A stretch of 37,022 nucleotides of DNA, taken from assembly GCF_000582685.1 (NCBI RefSeq), contig NZ_KK073769.1:1146240-1183261 (forward strand), given 5' to 3'. The stretch comes from [Scytonema hofmanni] UTEX 2349 (GTDB lineage Bacteria; Cyanobacteriota; Cyanobacteriia; Cyanobacteriales; Nostocaceae). Under the pieces are notes generated by a model. The model was not told where the DNA came from, searched no databases, and saw only the letters and a list, made by a program, of their open reading frames with translations. This document shows positions 7,050 to 15,708 of this stretch, piece after piece (within the stretch, counting starts at the first letter, position 1; every line of letters begins with the position of its first letter). Made by a program: the position numbers and the translations under genes.

Positions 7050-8525
7050 CTAGTTATTCAACTTTTGGTCTACTAATTCGTTAGTCAGTTTCGGATCAGC
7101 ACGTCCACCAGTTTGTTTGAGAACTTGTCCAACAAAAAAGCCTTTGAGGTTGGTTTTACCACTTTTGTATTTTTCTAGTTCTTTGGGATTGGCGGCAATA
7201 ATTTGGTCGATAATGGGTTCGAGTACGCTAGCGTCAGAGATTTTCTCTTCACCTTTGAATACTTCATCGGGAGAATTACCAGCTAGCAACTCTGGTAATT
7301 TCTCTTTCGCTTTGTTACTGCCGATGGTACCCTTTTCAATGAGGGTGATAAGTTTTGCTAAGTTGGTAGGAGTAAGGGCAATTTCGGTGATGCTGAGTTT
7401 TTGCTTGTTGAGGTAGGCAGCGATATCACCCATAATCCAGTTAGCAGCTTGTTTAGGATTTGCCCCAAGTGCGATCGCTTCTTCAAAATAAGCAGCAACA
7501 GTAGTTTCTTCAGTCAATACCCGTGCATCGTAAGGTGAAAGTCCCAAATCAGATTCATAACGATGGCGTTTTGCTGCTGGTAATTCTGGTAGTGTACTAT
7601 GCCAAGATGCTAATTGTTCTTTTGTGACTTCAATTGGTGCTAAATCTGGTTCCGGGAAATAGCGATAATCGCTGCTTCCTTCTTTAACACGCATACTAAT
7701 AGTGCGTTGAGAAGTTTCTTCCCAAAGACGAGTTTCTTGGATGATGCGATCGCCTGCTTCTACTGCGGCTATTTGGCGTTCAATTTCGTATTCTATAGCT
7801 CTTTGAATGGCGTTGAAAGAGTTCATGTTCTTAATTTCCACCTTCGTGCCAAACTCTTTTTGTCCAATGGGACGCACAGAGATATTCACATCACAGCGGA
7901 GAGAACCTTCTTGCATGTTACCATCACTGACACCGATATAGCGGACAATGCGGCGTAATTCTTGAGCATATTCAGCCGCTTCTTGTCCGGAACGCAAATC
8001 TGGTTCGGAGACAATTTCGATCAAAGGTATACCGGCTCGATTGTAGTCTACCAGAGAATAAGTAGAACCAGAAAGGCGATCGCTTCCTGCGTGGACTAAT
8101 TTTCCCGCATCTTCTTCCATGTGCAGACGAGTGATGCCGATTTTTTTCCGCAGCGGATTCCCATCAGCATCGACTAACTCAATTTCTAACCAACCATGTT
8201 CAGCGATCGGTAAGTCATATTGAGAAATTTGGTAATTTTTCGGTAAATCGGGATAAAAATACTGTTTGCGGTCAAACTTGCTATATTTAGCGATTTGGCA
8301 ATTTAGGGCTAAACCCGCTTTCACAGCATATTCTAATACTTTTTCGTTGAGTACGGGTAATACCCCAGGTAGACCCATACAAACCGGGTCAATGTTAGTA
8401 TTGGGGTCAGCACCAAAAGCCGTAGAACTATTAGAGAAAATCTTGGTGTTAGTACTTAGTTGACAATGGGTTTCTAGACCAATAATCGCTTCGTACTCAG
8501 TTTTTACAAGAGCAGTTGAAGTCAT
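7050..8525 (-). CDS. gatB: aspartyl/glutamyl-tRNA(Asn/Gln) amidotransferase subunit B
   Basis: 491 residues, the usual GatB length. GatCAB converts Glu-tRNA(Gln), and where needed Asp-tRNA(Asn), to the amidated forms. The N-terminal ETHCQLSTNTKIFSNSS, the VCMGLPGVLPVLN block and KFDRKQYFYPDLPKNYQISQ are family signatures of the catalytic cradle. SLRCDVNISVRP and the KNMNSFNAI segment follow. The C-terminal part (about 340-491) is the helical GatB/YqeY tail that touches tRNA. Here it ends GFFVGQVLKQTGGRADPKLT. gatA and gatC are not in the window, as is normal for cyanobacteria, where they are dispersed. Confidence 0.97.
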   Translation of the reverse strand: MTSTALVKTEYEAIIGLETHCQLSTNTKIFSNSSTAFGADPNTNIDPVCMGLPGVLPVLNEKVLEYAVKAGLALNCQIAKYSKFDRKQYFYPDLPKNYQISQYDLPIAEHGWLEIELVDADGNPLRKKIGITRLHMEEDAGKLVHAGSDRLSGSTYSLVDYNRAGIPLIEIVSEPDLRSGQEAAEYAQELRRIVRYIGVSDGNMQEGSLRCDVNISVRPIGQKEFGTKVEIKNMNSFNAIQRAIEYEIERQIAAVEAGDRIIQETRLWEETSQRTISMRVKEGSSDYRYFPEPDLAPIEVTKEQLASWHSTLPELPAAKRHRYESDLGLSPYDARVLTEETTVAAYFEEAIALGANPKQAANWIMGDIAAYLNKQKLSITEIALTPTNLAKLITLIEKGTIGSNKAKEKLPELLAGNSPDEVFKGEEKISDASVLEPIIDQIIAANPKELEKYKSGKTNLKGFFVGQVLKQTGGRADPKLTNELVDQKLNN

Positions 8526-8642
8526 ATAATCGCTTGTTTGGGCATAATCCTTCTTTAGGCTACTATTGTAGACTGCTATTTACTTGCCCTGAAGACGGTT
8601 ATTGGGGGGAAAGCTTAGTTTTGATAAAACAATAATGTAAAG

Positions 8643-8675
8643 CCGTGCTAGAAGCACGGGGTTTCTACCCATTTT
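8643..8675 (+). repeat. IS605-type end-like hairpin
   Basis: CCGTGCT-AGA-AGCACGG followed by GGTTTCTACCC resembles the right-end hairpin of IS200/IS605 (tnpB-type) elements in cyanobacteria. No tnpB is adjacent. It is probably a solo end left after loss of an element, directly upstream of the antitoxin gene. Confidence 0.4.
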
Positions 8676-8679
8676 TCTG

Positions 8680-8898
8680 ATGACAACCAAACAAGCCATT
8701 TTTGAAGCGATTGAACAACTACCAGAGCAGCAGCTTGCAGACGTGTTGCGGTATGTTCAGCAGCTTGCACGTACCCAGAAATCACCAGATCCCAACCCCC
8801 TCCCCAATTCCAGTAGCGATCCCCTGGCAAACTTCATTGGTGCAGTATATCACGGCTCCTTGGCTGCCAACTTAGACGATAAACTTTATGGCGACTAA
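8680..8898 (+). CDS. DUF2281/VapB-like antitoxin, orphan
   Basis: A 72-residue protein starting MTTKQAIFEAIEQLPEQQLA. A short helical N-domain is followed by a proline/serine-rich linker and a C-terminal peptide GSLAANLDDKLYGD of the kind that wraps a cognate PIN toxin. Such antitoxins normally overlap the toxin start by a few bases. Here the overlapping ATG is present at 8888, but the toxin ends after 11 codons. The antitoxin frame itself is intact. It may remain as an unneeded gene or may neutralise a homologous toxin elsewhere. Confidence 0.65.
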   Translation: MTTKQAIFEAIEQLPEQQLADVLRYVQQLARTQKSPDPNPLPNSSSDPLANFIGAVYHGSLAANLDDKLYGD

Positions 8899-8923
8899 GC
8901 TTTTTATTGATACTTGGGGTTAA
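8888..8923 (+). pseudogene. PIN-domain toxin, truncated to 11 codons
   Basis: Overlapping the antitoxin end by 11 bases, this frame reads MATKLFIDTWG then TAA. The LFIDTWG start carries the first active-site Asp of a VapC/PIN toxin (usual continuation GWL). The remaining ~120 residues are missing and no PIN sequence is found in the next 60 bases in any frame. The deletion joins directly to AT-rich spacer. Confidence 0.6.
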
Positions 8924-8988
8924 AAGTAGCTATATAGTTATATTCGTTCAATATTTATGAAAAGCACTATAGTTTGTGCTTATCTATA

Positions 8989-9627
8989 CTAAATGAGTGT
9001 CCTTCGCTGATTTAAATAATAATGCCATAATAAGCGGGTGGCTACTGCTCTCCAAGGTCGCCAAATTTCAGCTATAAGTTCAATTTCTGCTGGTTTTGGA
9101 CGATGTTCTAATCGTTTCACTTTCTGTATTGCTAATATTAACCCCAAATCACCTTTAGGTAAACTATCTGGTCGCCTGAGTGCCATCATTAAATATATAT
9201 CAACTGTCCAATCGCCGATACCTTTGAGCTTTTTTAACACAGTGCGTATTTCTTCATCATCCATCATGCTGAAGCTAGATAAATCAAGTTGTCCTGCAAT
9301 GATAGATTGTGCTAATGTGCGTGCGTAAAGAGCTTTTTGCCGACTAAATCCAATTTGTTTGATTTCCACATCATCAAGTTGCAAAAATAGCTCTGGAGTA
9401 ATTGGAGATATAGTTGCTTGCAAACGAGTATAAACTGCTTTTGCCGATGCGAGAGAAACTTGTTGTTCTAAAATAATTTGAATAAGTGTGGAAAAACCGG
9501 GTTCACGTATCCAAAGCGGTGGTGTACCCAAGCGAGTGAAAATTTTCGCTAAGTCTGGATCTTGTGATATCAGAAAGTTCAAACCGTCAGCAAAATTATC
9601 CTCAGTTAAAGTTTCTGGGAATATCAT
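8989..9627 (-). CDS. DNA-3-methyladenine glycosylase II (AlkA-type)
   Basis: 212 residues of the HhH-GPD base-excision glycosylase superfamily. The helix-hairpin-helix LKGIGDWTVDIYLMMAL lies at 134-150. The Gly/Pro loop LPKGDLGL contains the catalytic Asp160. The N-terminal FSTLIQIILEQQVSLASAKA helix is the core of the substrate pocket. There is no iron-sulfur Cys cluster, so it is not an endonuclease III. It excises alkylated purines. It lies downstream of the CHAT genes on the same strand, but a strong terminator-like hairpin separates them. Confidence 0.88.
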   Translation of the reverse strand: MIFPETLTEDNFADGLNFLISQDPDLAKIFTRLGTPPLWIREPGFSTLIQIILEQQVSLASAKAVYTRLQATISPITPELFLQLDDVEIKQIGFSRQKALYARTLAQSIIAGQLDLSSFSMMDDEEIRTVLKKLKGIGDWTVDIYLMMALRRPDSLPKGDLGLILAIQKVKRLEHRPKPAEIELIAEIWRPWRAVATRLLWHYYLNQRRTLI

Positions 9628-9656
9628 TAGAAAGATACCTTAAGACATTTTTTGTT

Positions 9657-9698
9657 GTAGTGAGCGGTTAAGGGGTTGAGCGATGAATCGCTCACTAC
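9657..9698 (-). terminator. inverted repeat after the CHAT gene
   Basis: Perfect 10-bp arms GTAGTGAGCG (9657-9666) and CGCTCACTAC (9689-9698) with a 22-base spacer. On the minus strand it follows the CHAT stop by about 10 bases and is followed by AAAAAATG rather than a clean T-run. It may stop transcription into the glycosylase gene or be a dispersed hairpin. Confidence 0.45.
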
Positions 9699-9708
9699 GA
9701 AGAAATTC

Positions 9709-12700
9709 TTAAAATTCTTCGTCGAGTATTAGGGCGTAAAAATGTTCTAGATCATCTGATTGTTTCATTTTGGTAATTAGTTTACCTGCAATTGTGAATG
9801 CTGCCCAGTAGTAAGGGTGATTGTAAAGCTTTTCATCTGCTGCGAGTTTTCTAGTTCTATACATTTCTGTTGCTAAATAGGCTTTAATTCTAAATTCATC
9901 GGCAGGCAACGTATTTAGTAAATTTTCATACCAATTTTTCAAGTCTTCAACTGTTAGCTCTTTCAGCCAGTTTGCGGCTTCTGCTAAGGCTGTTGCTTCT
10001 AATTTATCTGGCTGCCGTCGTCGATAAAACTCAATCATCAATAAGGCATTTGCAGTTGATTCTACAGTCCACAAGGTAGTAATTACATGAGCCGAACCAC
10101 GAGTTAAAAAAACATTCGCTAAACCTAGATATTCGGTGGTGATATTTTGTTTGGTAGTAATAGCAGTTTCGCAAGCTGATAGAGTAACTAAATTGTAGCT
10201 TGCGAGTGTCTTTTGACAGAGGTCTTCTAAGGTTAGTTTATCTTCATCTGATAATACTAGTTGTGATTTTTTCGGCTCAATAAAGTTGTCAGTTACATGA
10301 CCTGTAAAATGAAATATATTGTAATCACAGGATAACGCATATTCCACTACATCTTTTGTCGCTTGTGCTCCTTGGTAACGTTTGGAATTATCGAACATTT
10401 GGCTAATAGTTTCCGATTCAAGTTTGGCAAATTTTAATGGCGGATAATCCGTACTGTTGGGATGTTCAATACTTAATAACTTCTCTTCATTTGCCTGGGG
10501 TTCTAGTTGGCAATTTAGAGACAAGCCAATTTTAGCACTTGGCAAATAGGTAATTGTGTAATTTGCATTTGTCGGCGATTCTTCTTCCTGAGAATAAATA
10601 TTGAAAAGGGCATGAAGAGGAAATCTGTGTAAGTCGCGGTGAGGAATTAATATTAGTTGGTTGATACCTTCAAGCTCGTGTTCAATAGTGGAAATATTAA
10701 GGATATTTTTCAGATATAAAAGCCTCTGTTCCATATCCACTAACCAGGAATGATTATCTTTGCTTTGTTTGTCTTGATCTAAGCTGCGATATTCTTGATA
10801 TTGTTGATTCCAATCCTCTAGCCAATCTTCTAATTCCACCAAAATTTGCATGGCTTCAGGTACGGGAAAATCATCACTTATTCCGGCACTCATTATGGGT
10901 GTAAAGACGGGGACGGGTTCTGGGGCATTATCTTTGATTATGAATGTGCGTAAAGCGCAAGGGCTGATGTGCCAGTAAATGATTGCGGTTGTGGGATTAA
11001 TAAGTTGTTGAATTTCTGGATAATTGGGTGAGTCGATGTCATCAGTCCAACCAAAAATCAGCCAAGTTAAACAAGCATTTTTGTTGTATTCGGCAATTTC
11101 TAAAGCTTGTCGCAATTCGCCAGATTGTGCGGCTAAATCAACTGCTAATTGTCCAAAACTAGCAAATTTCAAAGCTAATTGTTTTTTACTTTCTTCAGAA
11201 CTTGGTTCATTTAATAAACGTTGCCATACATCTGTAGCGTATTGTAATAAGTCTTGTGCGTATGTGATTTCCCCTAAACCCATAACCGCTTTAATGAAGT
11301 TTTGCAATACTTCTAGATGCAGTTGGGGAAAATCTTCTTGTGTGAGGGTTAAAAGCGCCTGATTGTACTCAGATACGGCTTGATGCCAATAATAGCTGGG
11401 TGTGGGATATCTTTTTCCTCGGTCGTAATGTGAGTTGGCGATCGCTAAATGTAATCTTCCCCAACCTTCTTGGTGTGTATCTTGGCGAACATAGTCCAAT
11501 CCAGCTTCGTAACTGATCAATTTTGCATCATAATCGCCTTCTTTCAAAGTCGGATTTACCGCCATTCCTGCGGATGTACCTCTACCAATCCAAGCTTCCC
11601 AATAATCTGGTTGAAGTTGCAAAGCACCATCATAAGAGGCGATCGCTTGTACAAATTCTCCGATATGAAATAGCGCTACTGCTTGGTTGTACCAAGCTAA
11701 ATGAAATTCCGGATTGATTTCTATCGCTTTGTCATAAGAGGCGATCGCTTCAATTCGCCGTCCTAAGTTGTCTAAGGCGATACCTCTATTGAACCAAATT
11801 AAGTAAAAATGCGGTTGAATTTCTAAAGCTTTATCCCAAGACTCAATTGCTTCTGACCATTGTCCTAGTTGTCCTAGCACTACCCCTCGGTCGATCCAGA
11901 CTTCAGGATAATCTGGATCAATTAAAAGTGCATTATCGTAAGAGGCGATCGCTTCGGAGTTTCGTTGATCTACGGCAAGTGCAATTCCTCGGTAATACCA
12001 ATTTTGAGGGTCGTCTGGTTGCAATTCGAGTGCTTTGTCGTAACTAAAAACAGCTTCTGATAGCCTTCCTAATTTCAGTAGTGCGAAACCTCGGCTAGAC
12101 CAAGCTTCTTCGTAGTTTGGCTGAATTTCCAGTGCGACATCCAAGGAGGCGATCGCTTCTTCAAATTGTCCTAATTCGCCTAAGATACCGCCTCGATTGT
12201 ACCAAGCCTTAGGAGAGTCTTGTTTGATTAACAGCGCTCTGTCATAAGAGGCGATCGCTTCTTCAAACTCTCCTAAGTGAAATAATGTCAAACCTCGGTT
12301 AAACCAAATATCATACATCGATGGGTTAATTTGTAAAGCTTGATCGTAACAAGCGATCGCCCCTGACAAATCACCAGTTTTGGCTCGCTGAAGTCCTTGA
12401 TAAAACCATTCTTGCGCTTGAGTATCAGTACTAATTAGTTGTGTTGATTCAGATGGTTGAATTGCCAGTCCGGAAGCAAGTTGCTGGACTAAACTGGTAC
12501 TTTGGTCTAATCTGACCAACAACTCATCAAGTGTCTGGGCTACATCTGGTTCTAAATGTGCTAACGACTCATCCCAAGTTCTTTCTGCTCCTGCTTCTGG
12601 GCTGTTTTCCATCAACGTTTCGCTAATAGATATTAGGCGATCGCTTATTACCTCTTCCACAACAGGTGTTATACTTTCAACTTCTGGCGCTTGATACTCC

Positions 12701-13407
12701 CATACCAGTTCGCCGAAGTTCTCTATCAATTCTTCTTCGCTTTGAGTTTCCTCTGGTGTAAACGTTCTACTTTCAACTTCTTGTGCTTGAAACTCCCATA
12801 CTAATTCGCCGTTTTCTATTCTTCCTCCCTTTGCGGAAGCGCTTGGCACATCCTCAGTACTAGTTACAGTTTCAGGTGCTTCATAATCCCATTCCAGTTC
12901 TTCAAAGTTTTCCCCAGACCCAATTTCAATAGAGGTGAGAATTGCTGTAGACGTTGTATGTTCAGCATCTTCTTCGTTTTCGTCAAAATAAATTTCCCCT
13001 AAGTTCCGCGTCAACAATCGGATACCAATATCATAAGAAAGATCGCCAATTATGCCGACACCAAGTTCACCTAGTTGCACCATTCGCGTTGCTAACTGAT
13101 TATTCGGTGCAGGTGATGCTAACAATTTTTCGCCAAAACTCAGCAACCAATCAAGCCAGCGATCAATGCTAATCCGATTTTCCATCCGTTGCAGATATTT
13201 CTGCGCCCATTCTTGTCCTCGTACCTGATATACGCCTTCTAGCAGTTGGTTATACAAGACTTCAAGATCGGCGTTTGTCAGTTCCGGTGCTTGATGCACC
13301 ACATTTTGTCTTTTGATCCGGTTTTGAGAACGTGTCCGTTTCCTGGCAAAGACGCGTTTCCAAAATTTATTCAGCCACTGTATTAGCCGCTTGAGCATCT
13401 GCCGCAC
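9709..13407 (-). CDS. TPR-CHAT caspase-like protein
   Basis: 1232 residues. Order: basic amphipathic N-terminus (1-35); helical domain with LLEGVYQVRGQEWAQKYL (about 45-137) also found in the neighbour at 13620; acidic linker with three copies of a W-E-[YF] motif (ELEWDYEAPE 170-179, ELVWEFQAQE 201-210, ELVWEYQAPE 233-242); TLDELLVRLDQSTSLVQQL (292-310); eight 34-residue TPRs (331-602) plus a partial ninth; a helical spacer; and a C-terminal CHAT domain. The CHAT dyad is visible: H1037 in FHFTGH and C1079 in LSACETA, followed by FLTRGSAHVITTLW and the terminal HPYYWAAFTIAG. CHAT proteins are caspase-like peptidases used in immunity and regulated proteolysis. The substrate is unknown. No signal peptide is visible, so it is probably cytoplasmic, possibly peripheral to membrane through its basic start. 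Confidence 0.9.
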   Translation of the reverse strand: MRQMLKRLIQWLNKFWKRVFARKRTRSQNRIKRQNVVHQAPELTNADLEVLYNQLLEGVYQVRGQEWAQKYLQRMENRISIDRWLDWLLSFGEKLLASPAPNNQLATRMVQLGELGVGIIGDLSYDIGIRLLTRNLGEIYFDENEEDAEHTTSTAILTSIEIGSGENFEELEWDYEAPETVTSTEDVPSASAKGGRIENGELVWEFQAQEVESRTFTPEETQSEEELIENFGELVWEYQAPEVESITPVVEEVISDRLISISETLMENSPEAGAERTWDESLAHLEPDVAQTLDELLVRLDQSTSLVQQLASGLAIQPSESTQLISTDTQAQEWFYQGLQRAKTGDLSGAIACYDQALQINPSMYDIWFNRGLTLFHLGEFEEAIASYDRALLIKQDSPKAWYNRGGILGELGQFEEAIASLDVALEIQPNYEEAWSSRGFALLKLGRLSEAVFSYDKALELQPDDPQNWYYRGIALAVDQRNSEAIASYDNALLIDPDYPEVWIDRGVVLGQLGQWSEAIESWDKALEIQPHFYLIWFNRGIALDNLGRRIEAIASYDKAIEINPEFHLAWYNQAVALFHIGEFVQAIASYDGALQLQPDYWEAWIGRGTSAGMAVNPTLKEGDYDAKLISYEAGLDYVRQDTHQEGWGRLHLAIANSHYDRGKRYPTPSYYWHQAVSEYNQALLTLTQEDFPQLHLEVLQNFIKAVMGLGEITYAQDLLQYATDVWQRLLNEPSSEESKKQLALKFASFGQLAVDLAAQSGELRQALEIAEYNKNACLTWLIFGWTDDIDSPNYPEIQQLINPTTAIIYWHISPCALRTFIIKDNAPEPVPVFTPIMSAGISDDFPVPEAMQILVELEDWLEDWNQQYQEYRSLDQDKQSKDNHSWLVDMEQRLLYLKNILNISTIEHELEGINQLILIPHRDLHRFPLHALFNIYSQEEESPTNANYTITYLPSAKIGLSLNCQLEPQANEEKLLSIEHPNSTDYPPLKFAKLESETISQMFDNSKRYQGAQATKDVVEYALSCDYNIFHFTGHVTDNFIEPKKSQLVLSDEDKLTLEDLCQKTLASYNLVTLSACETAITTKQNITTEYLGLANVFLTRGSAHVITTLWTVESTANALLMIEFYRRRQPDKLEATALAEAANWLKELTVEDLKNWYENLLNTLPADEFRIKAYLATEMYRTRKLAADEKLYNHPYYWAAFTIAGKLITKMKQSDDLEHFYALILDEEF

Positions 13408-13489
13408 TCTGGATGTTGTTTCTCATAGATTTTAACGAGGGCTATGTTAAAAAAAGCAACCATCACGTAAAAACCTAGTAGATTATAAA

Positions 13490-13615
13490 AGAGAATCGGG
13501 CATCGGGCATTGGGCATTGGGCATTGGCATAGAAAAAATCCTATTAGAATAGAACGCGCATCACTTACAGCCGCTTCTTTATTTTGCATTGCCCATTGCC
13601 CATTGCCCAGTCTCC
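13490..13615. repeat. gggcatt heptamers between the CHAT pair
   Basis: Tandem gggcatc/gggcatt units (13497-13530) and complementary tgcccat units (13587-13612) can form a long hairpin in the 212-base gap between the two CHAT-associated genes. It could reduce read-through between them. Confidence 0.65.
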
Positions 13616-13619
13616 AGTC

Positions 13620-14336
13620 CTATTTATTACCAGCTTGAAATTGATTAAACAATTCCTGGACAATCAATTGCGGATCGTCTGTCTCAATTCCTAACTGTTG
13701 GGAAATTTGCTTACGTAAGCCTTCATCCTGCTGCAACATCACAAACAACTCGTCTAGAGTGACGGTTTGCAACTCTTCCTCCGGCAGAATTTCTGACTCT
13801 TCTGGGGGTGCAGGATTGGTTGCTAATTCTTTTTTCGGCAGAGTTTCTAATTCTGCGGTGCTTTCTGTTGCTTGATTCGTTTGTTTGGGTAGAGGAGTGG
13901 TCTTGATCCCATCTGGTCCGTCATACTCCCATACTGGTTCACTTACATTGCGTGTCAACAGCCGCATTCCAATATCATAAGCAGCATCGCCGACTCCGCC
14001 CACTTCCAACTCACCCAGATCCACCATGCGAGATGCTAATTCATTATTAGGTGCAGGGGAAGCGAGCAATTTTTCACTAAAGTGCTGTAACCATTCCAGC
14101 CAACGTTCAGTTGAGATGCGATGTTCAATATTATCTAGCCACTTCAGCGCCCAAGCTTGCCCTCGTGCTTGATGTACACCTTCTAAAAGTTCGCTGAAGA
14201 GAAATTCCAGATCCGTATCTGTCAGGGGTGGAGCAGGTTGTTTTTGAACATCAGCCACAGATGACGATGAAGTCTGCTTTTTGCCAAACAAGCGTTGAAA
14301 AAACCTTTTAAGCCAGTGAAGGAGCCTATTGAGCAT
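13620..14336 (-). CDS. CHAT-partner protein: stand-alone copy of the neighbour's N-terminal architecture
   Basis: 238 residues that parallel residues 1-325 of the downstream CHAT protein. It has a basic start (MLNRLLHWLKRFFQRLFGKK) and a helical domain at 38-130 (LLEGVHQARGQAWALKWL, KLLASPAPNNELASRMVDLG, YDIGMRLLTRN). One W-E-Y motif (EPVWEYDGPDG, 133-143) follows, then an acidic Pro/Glu linker and a TLDELFVMLQQDEGLRKQ segment (193-210). It has no TPR, no CHAT and no catalytic residues. It likely arose by duplication, and is transcribed first, 212 bases ahead of the CHAT gene. It could be an adaptor, decoy, inhibitor or substrate of the protease. I know no named family for the helical domain. 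Confidence 0.75.
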   Translation of the reverse strand: MLNRLLHWLKRFFQRLFGKKQTSSSSVADVQKQPAPPLTDTDLEFLFSELLEGVHQARGQAWALKWLDNIEHRISTERWLEWLQHFSEKLLASPAPNNELASRMVDLGELEVGGVGDAAYDIGMRLLTRNVSEPVWEYDGPDGIKTTPLPKQTNQATESTAELETLPKKELATNPAPPEESEILPEEELQTVTLDELFVMLQQDEGLRKQISQQLGIETDDPQLIVQELFNQFQAGNK

Positions 14337-14503
14337 CTGCTACACCCCTGAGTGTTGGTTATTTTAAGATTGTAGCGATGTCTACGACACACTTGATCGC
14401 TTAAGCGCTTTGGGAATTAGAATTTCTAAATTAAAAATTAATAAATCGTAACAATCTATATGAAATGAATTTTGTTGCCTGCCTGATTGCCAATGTGCCG
14501 GAA

Positions 14504-14542
14504 AGGAGTAATATCTTGAAAGTTGAAAAAACCACAAGATGA
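14504..14542 (+). promoter_or_regulatory. strong Shine-Dalgarno with 8-codon leader overlapping the amidinotransferase start
   Basis: AGGAG at 14504-14508 is spaced 7 bases from a TTG at 14516, which opens MKVEKTTR and stops at the TGA of 14540-14542. That stop overlaps the ATG (14539) of the next gene as ATGA. The large gene itself has no good ribosome site directly before its ATG, so translational coupling through this leader is plausible. Confidence 0.4.
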
Positions 14543-15708
14543 TAACAGATTTACCATCAAGAACAGATCCAAGCACAATTTCTGACAGAAAGCTCTGTGT
14601 AGTAAACAGCTACAATGAATGGGACACTCTGCAAGAAGTCATTGTCGGTCGAGTTGAAGGCGCTGCCGTACCTCAATTTGAAGCGAATGTTAAGGTGGAT
14701 GCGCCACCCAGATACTGGAGTTTTTTTCAACAGTATGGAGGTCAACCTTTCTCTGAAGACCTTGTTGAGGCAGCGTCAAAAGAACTCAATGAGTTCTGCA
14801 AGATTTTAGAAGCCGAAGGTGTAACCGTGCGGCGACCAGATAGAATTGACTTTTCTCAGTTGTATAAAACTCCAGATTTTGAAGCTTCTGGGTTGTATGC
14901 TGCCATGCCTCGCGATGTCCTGATTGTGATCGGCAATGAAATTATCGAGGCTCCGATGGCGTGGCGATCGCGTTTTTTTGAATATCGTGCTTATCGTTCC
15001 TTGATGAAAGAGTACCTTTTAGGAGGAGCCAAATGGACAGCAGTTCCAAAACCCTTAATGTCAGATGAACTCTACGATTTTGAGTTTGCTGCCAAATCGC
15101 CAGAAGAGCAGGAAGCATTGGTTGAAATTGGACGGTATGTAACCACGGAGTTTGAACCCTGCTTTGATGCTGCTGATATTATCCGTTGTGGGCGCGATCT
15201 ATTTGTACAGCGCACTCACGTCACGAACGAAATAGGAATTACTTGGCTCAAGCAGCATCTGGGCGACCAGTTTAGGGTTCATATACTCAAGTTCAAGGAT
15301 TTCAATCCAATGCACATTGATGCAAGCCTTATGCCCCTAAAGCCTGGATTAGCCCTAGTTAACCCGGAAAGACCATGTTATCAAAGTGAAATCTTCAAGA
15401 AAGCTGGTTGGGATTTGGTCGAAGCAACACAACCCACCACGCCAGACTCTTGGAAACTTCCCATTGCTAGCAAGTGGATTAGTATGAATCTTCTCTGCTT
15501 AGATACAAAACGGGTTGTCGTGGAAAAGCAAGAAGAACCGACGCAGAAACTCCTAAAAGATTTGGGATTTGAGGTGATTCCTGTTGATTTCCGTCATGTG
15601 TATACGTTTGGTGGTTCATTTCACTGCGTAACCTGTGATGTGCGGCGGGACAGTCAACTTGAAGAGTACGGATTTAGTGAGCCTTGTGACAATCTTGTCA
15701 AAACTTAA
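14539..15708 (+). CDS. amidinotransferase (glycine amidinotransferase / CyrA / StrB-like)
   Basis: 389 residues. The enzyme transfers the amidino group of arginine to an amine through a Cys-amidino intermediate, giving ornithine and a guanidino product. Aligning from memory with human GATM and cyanobacterial CyrA, the triad is complete: D210 (FEPCFDAADIIR), H259 (NPMHIDA) and C363 (GGSFHCVTCDVRR). VNSYNEWDTLQEVIVGRVEG (22-41) and GNEIIEAPMAWRSRFFEYRA are family blocks. CyrA and SxtG, its cyanobacterial relatives, start cylindrospermopsin and saxitoxin synthesis. No PKS or NRPS is nearby here, so the product is not one of those by context. Downstream lie an Fe/2OG dioxygenase and an exporter. 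Confidence 0.88.
   Translation: MITDLPSRTDPSTISDRKLCVVNSYNEWDTLQEVIVGRVEGAAVPQFEANVKVDAPPRYWSFFQQYGGQPFSEDLVEAASKELNEFCKILEAEGVTVRRPDRIDFSQLYKTPDFEASGLYAAMPRDVLIVIGNEIIEAPMAWRSRFFEYRAYRSLMKEYLLGGAKWTAVPKPLMSDELYDFEFAAKSPEEQEALVEIGRYVTTEFEPCFDAADIIRCGRDLFVQRTHVTNEIGITWLKQHLGDQFRVHILKFKDFNPMHIDASLMPLKPGLALVNPERPCYQSEIFKKAGWDLVEATQPTTPDSWKLPIASKWISMNLLCLDTKRVVVEKQEEPTQKLLKDLGFEVIPVDFRHVYTFGGSFHCVTCDVRRDSQLEEYGFSEPCDNLVKT

Noticed and set aside
9038..9328. Plus-strand 96-codon ORF opposite the glycosylase gene
   Set aside because: Antisense shadow of a well-supported HhH-GPD gene.
14372..14385. Perfect NtcA-type site GTA-N8-TAC between the CHAT pair and the amidinotransferase
   Set aside because: A six-base match is expected several times by chance in 37 kb. 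It is only 36 bases before the 238-residue gene's ATG, with no well-spaced -10 box on either side.
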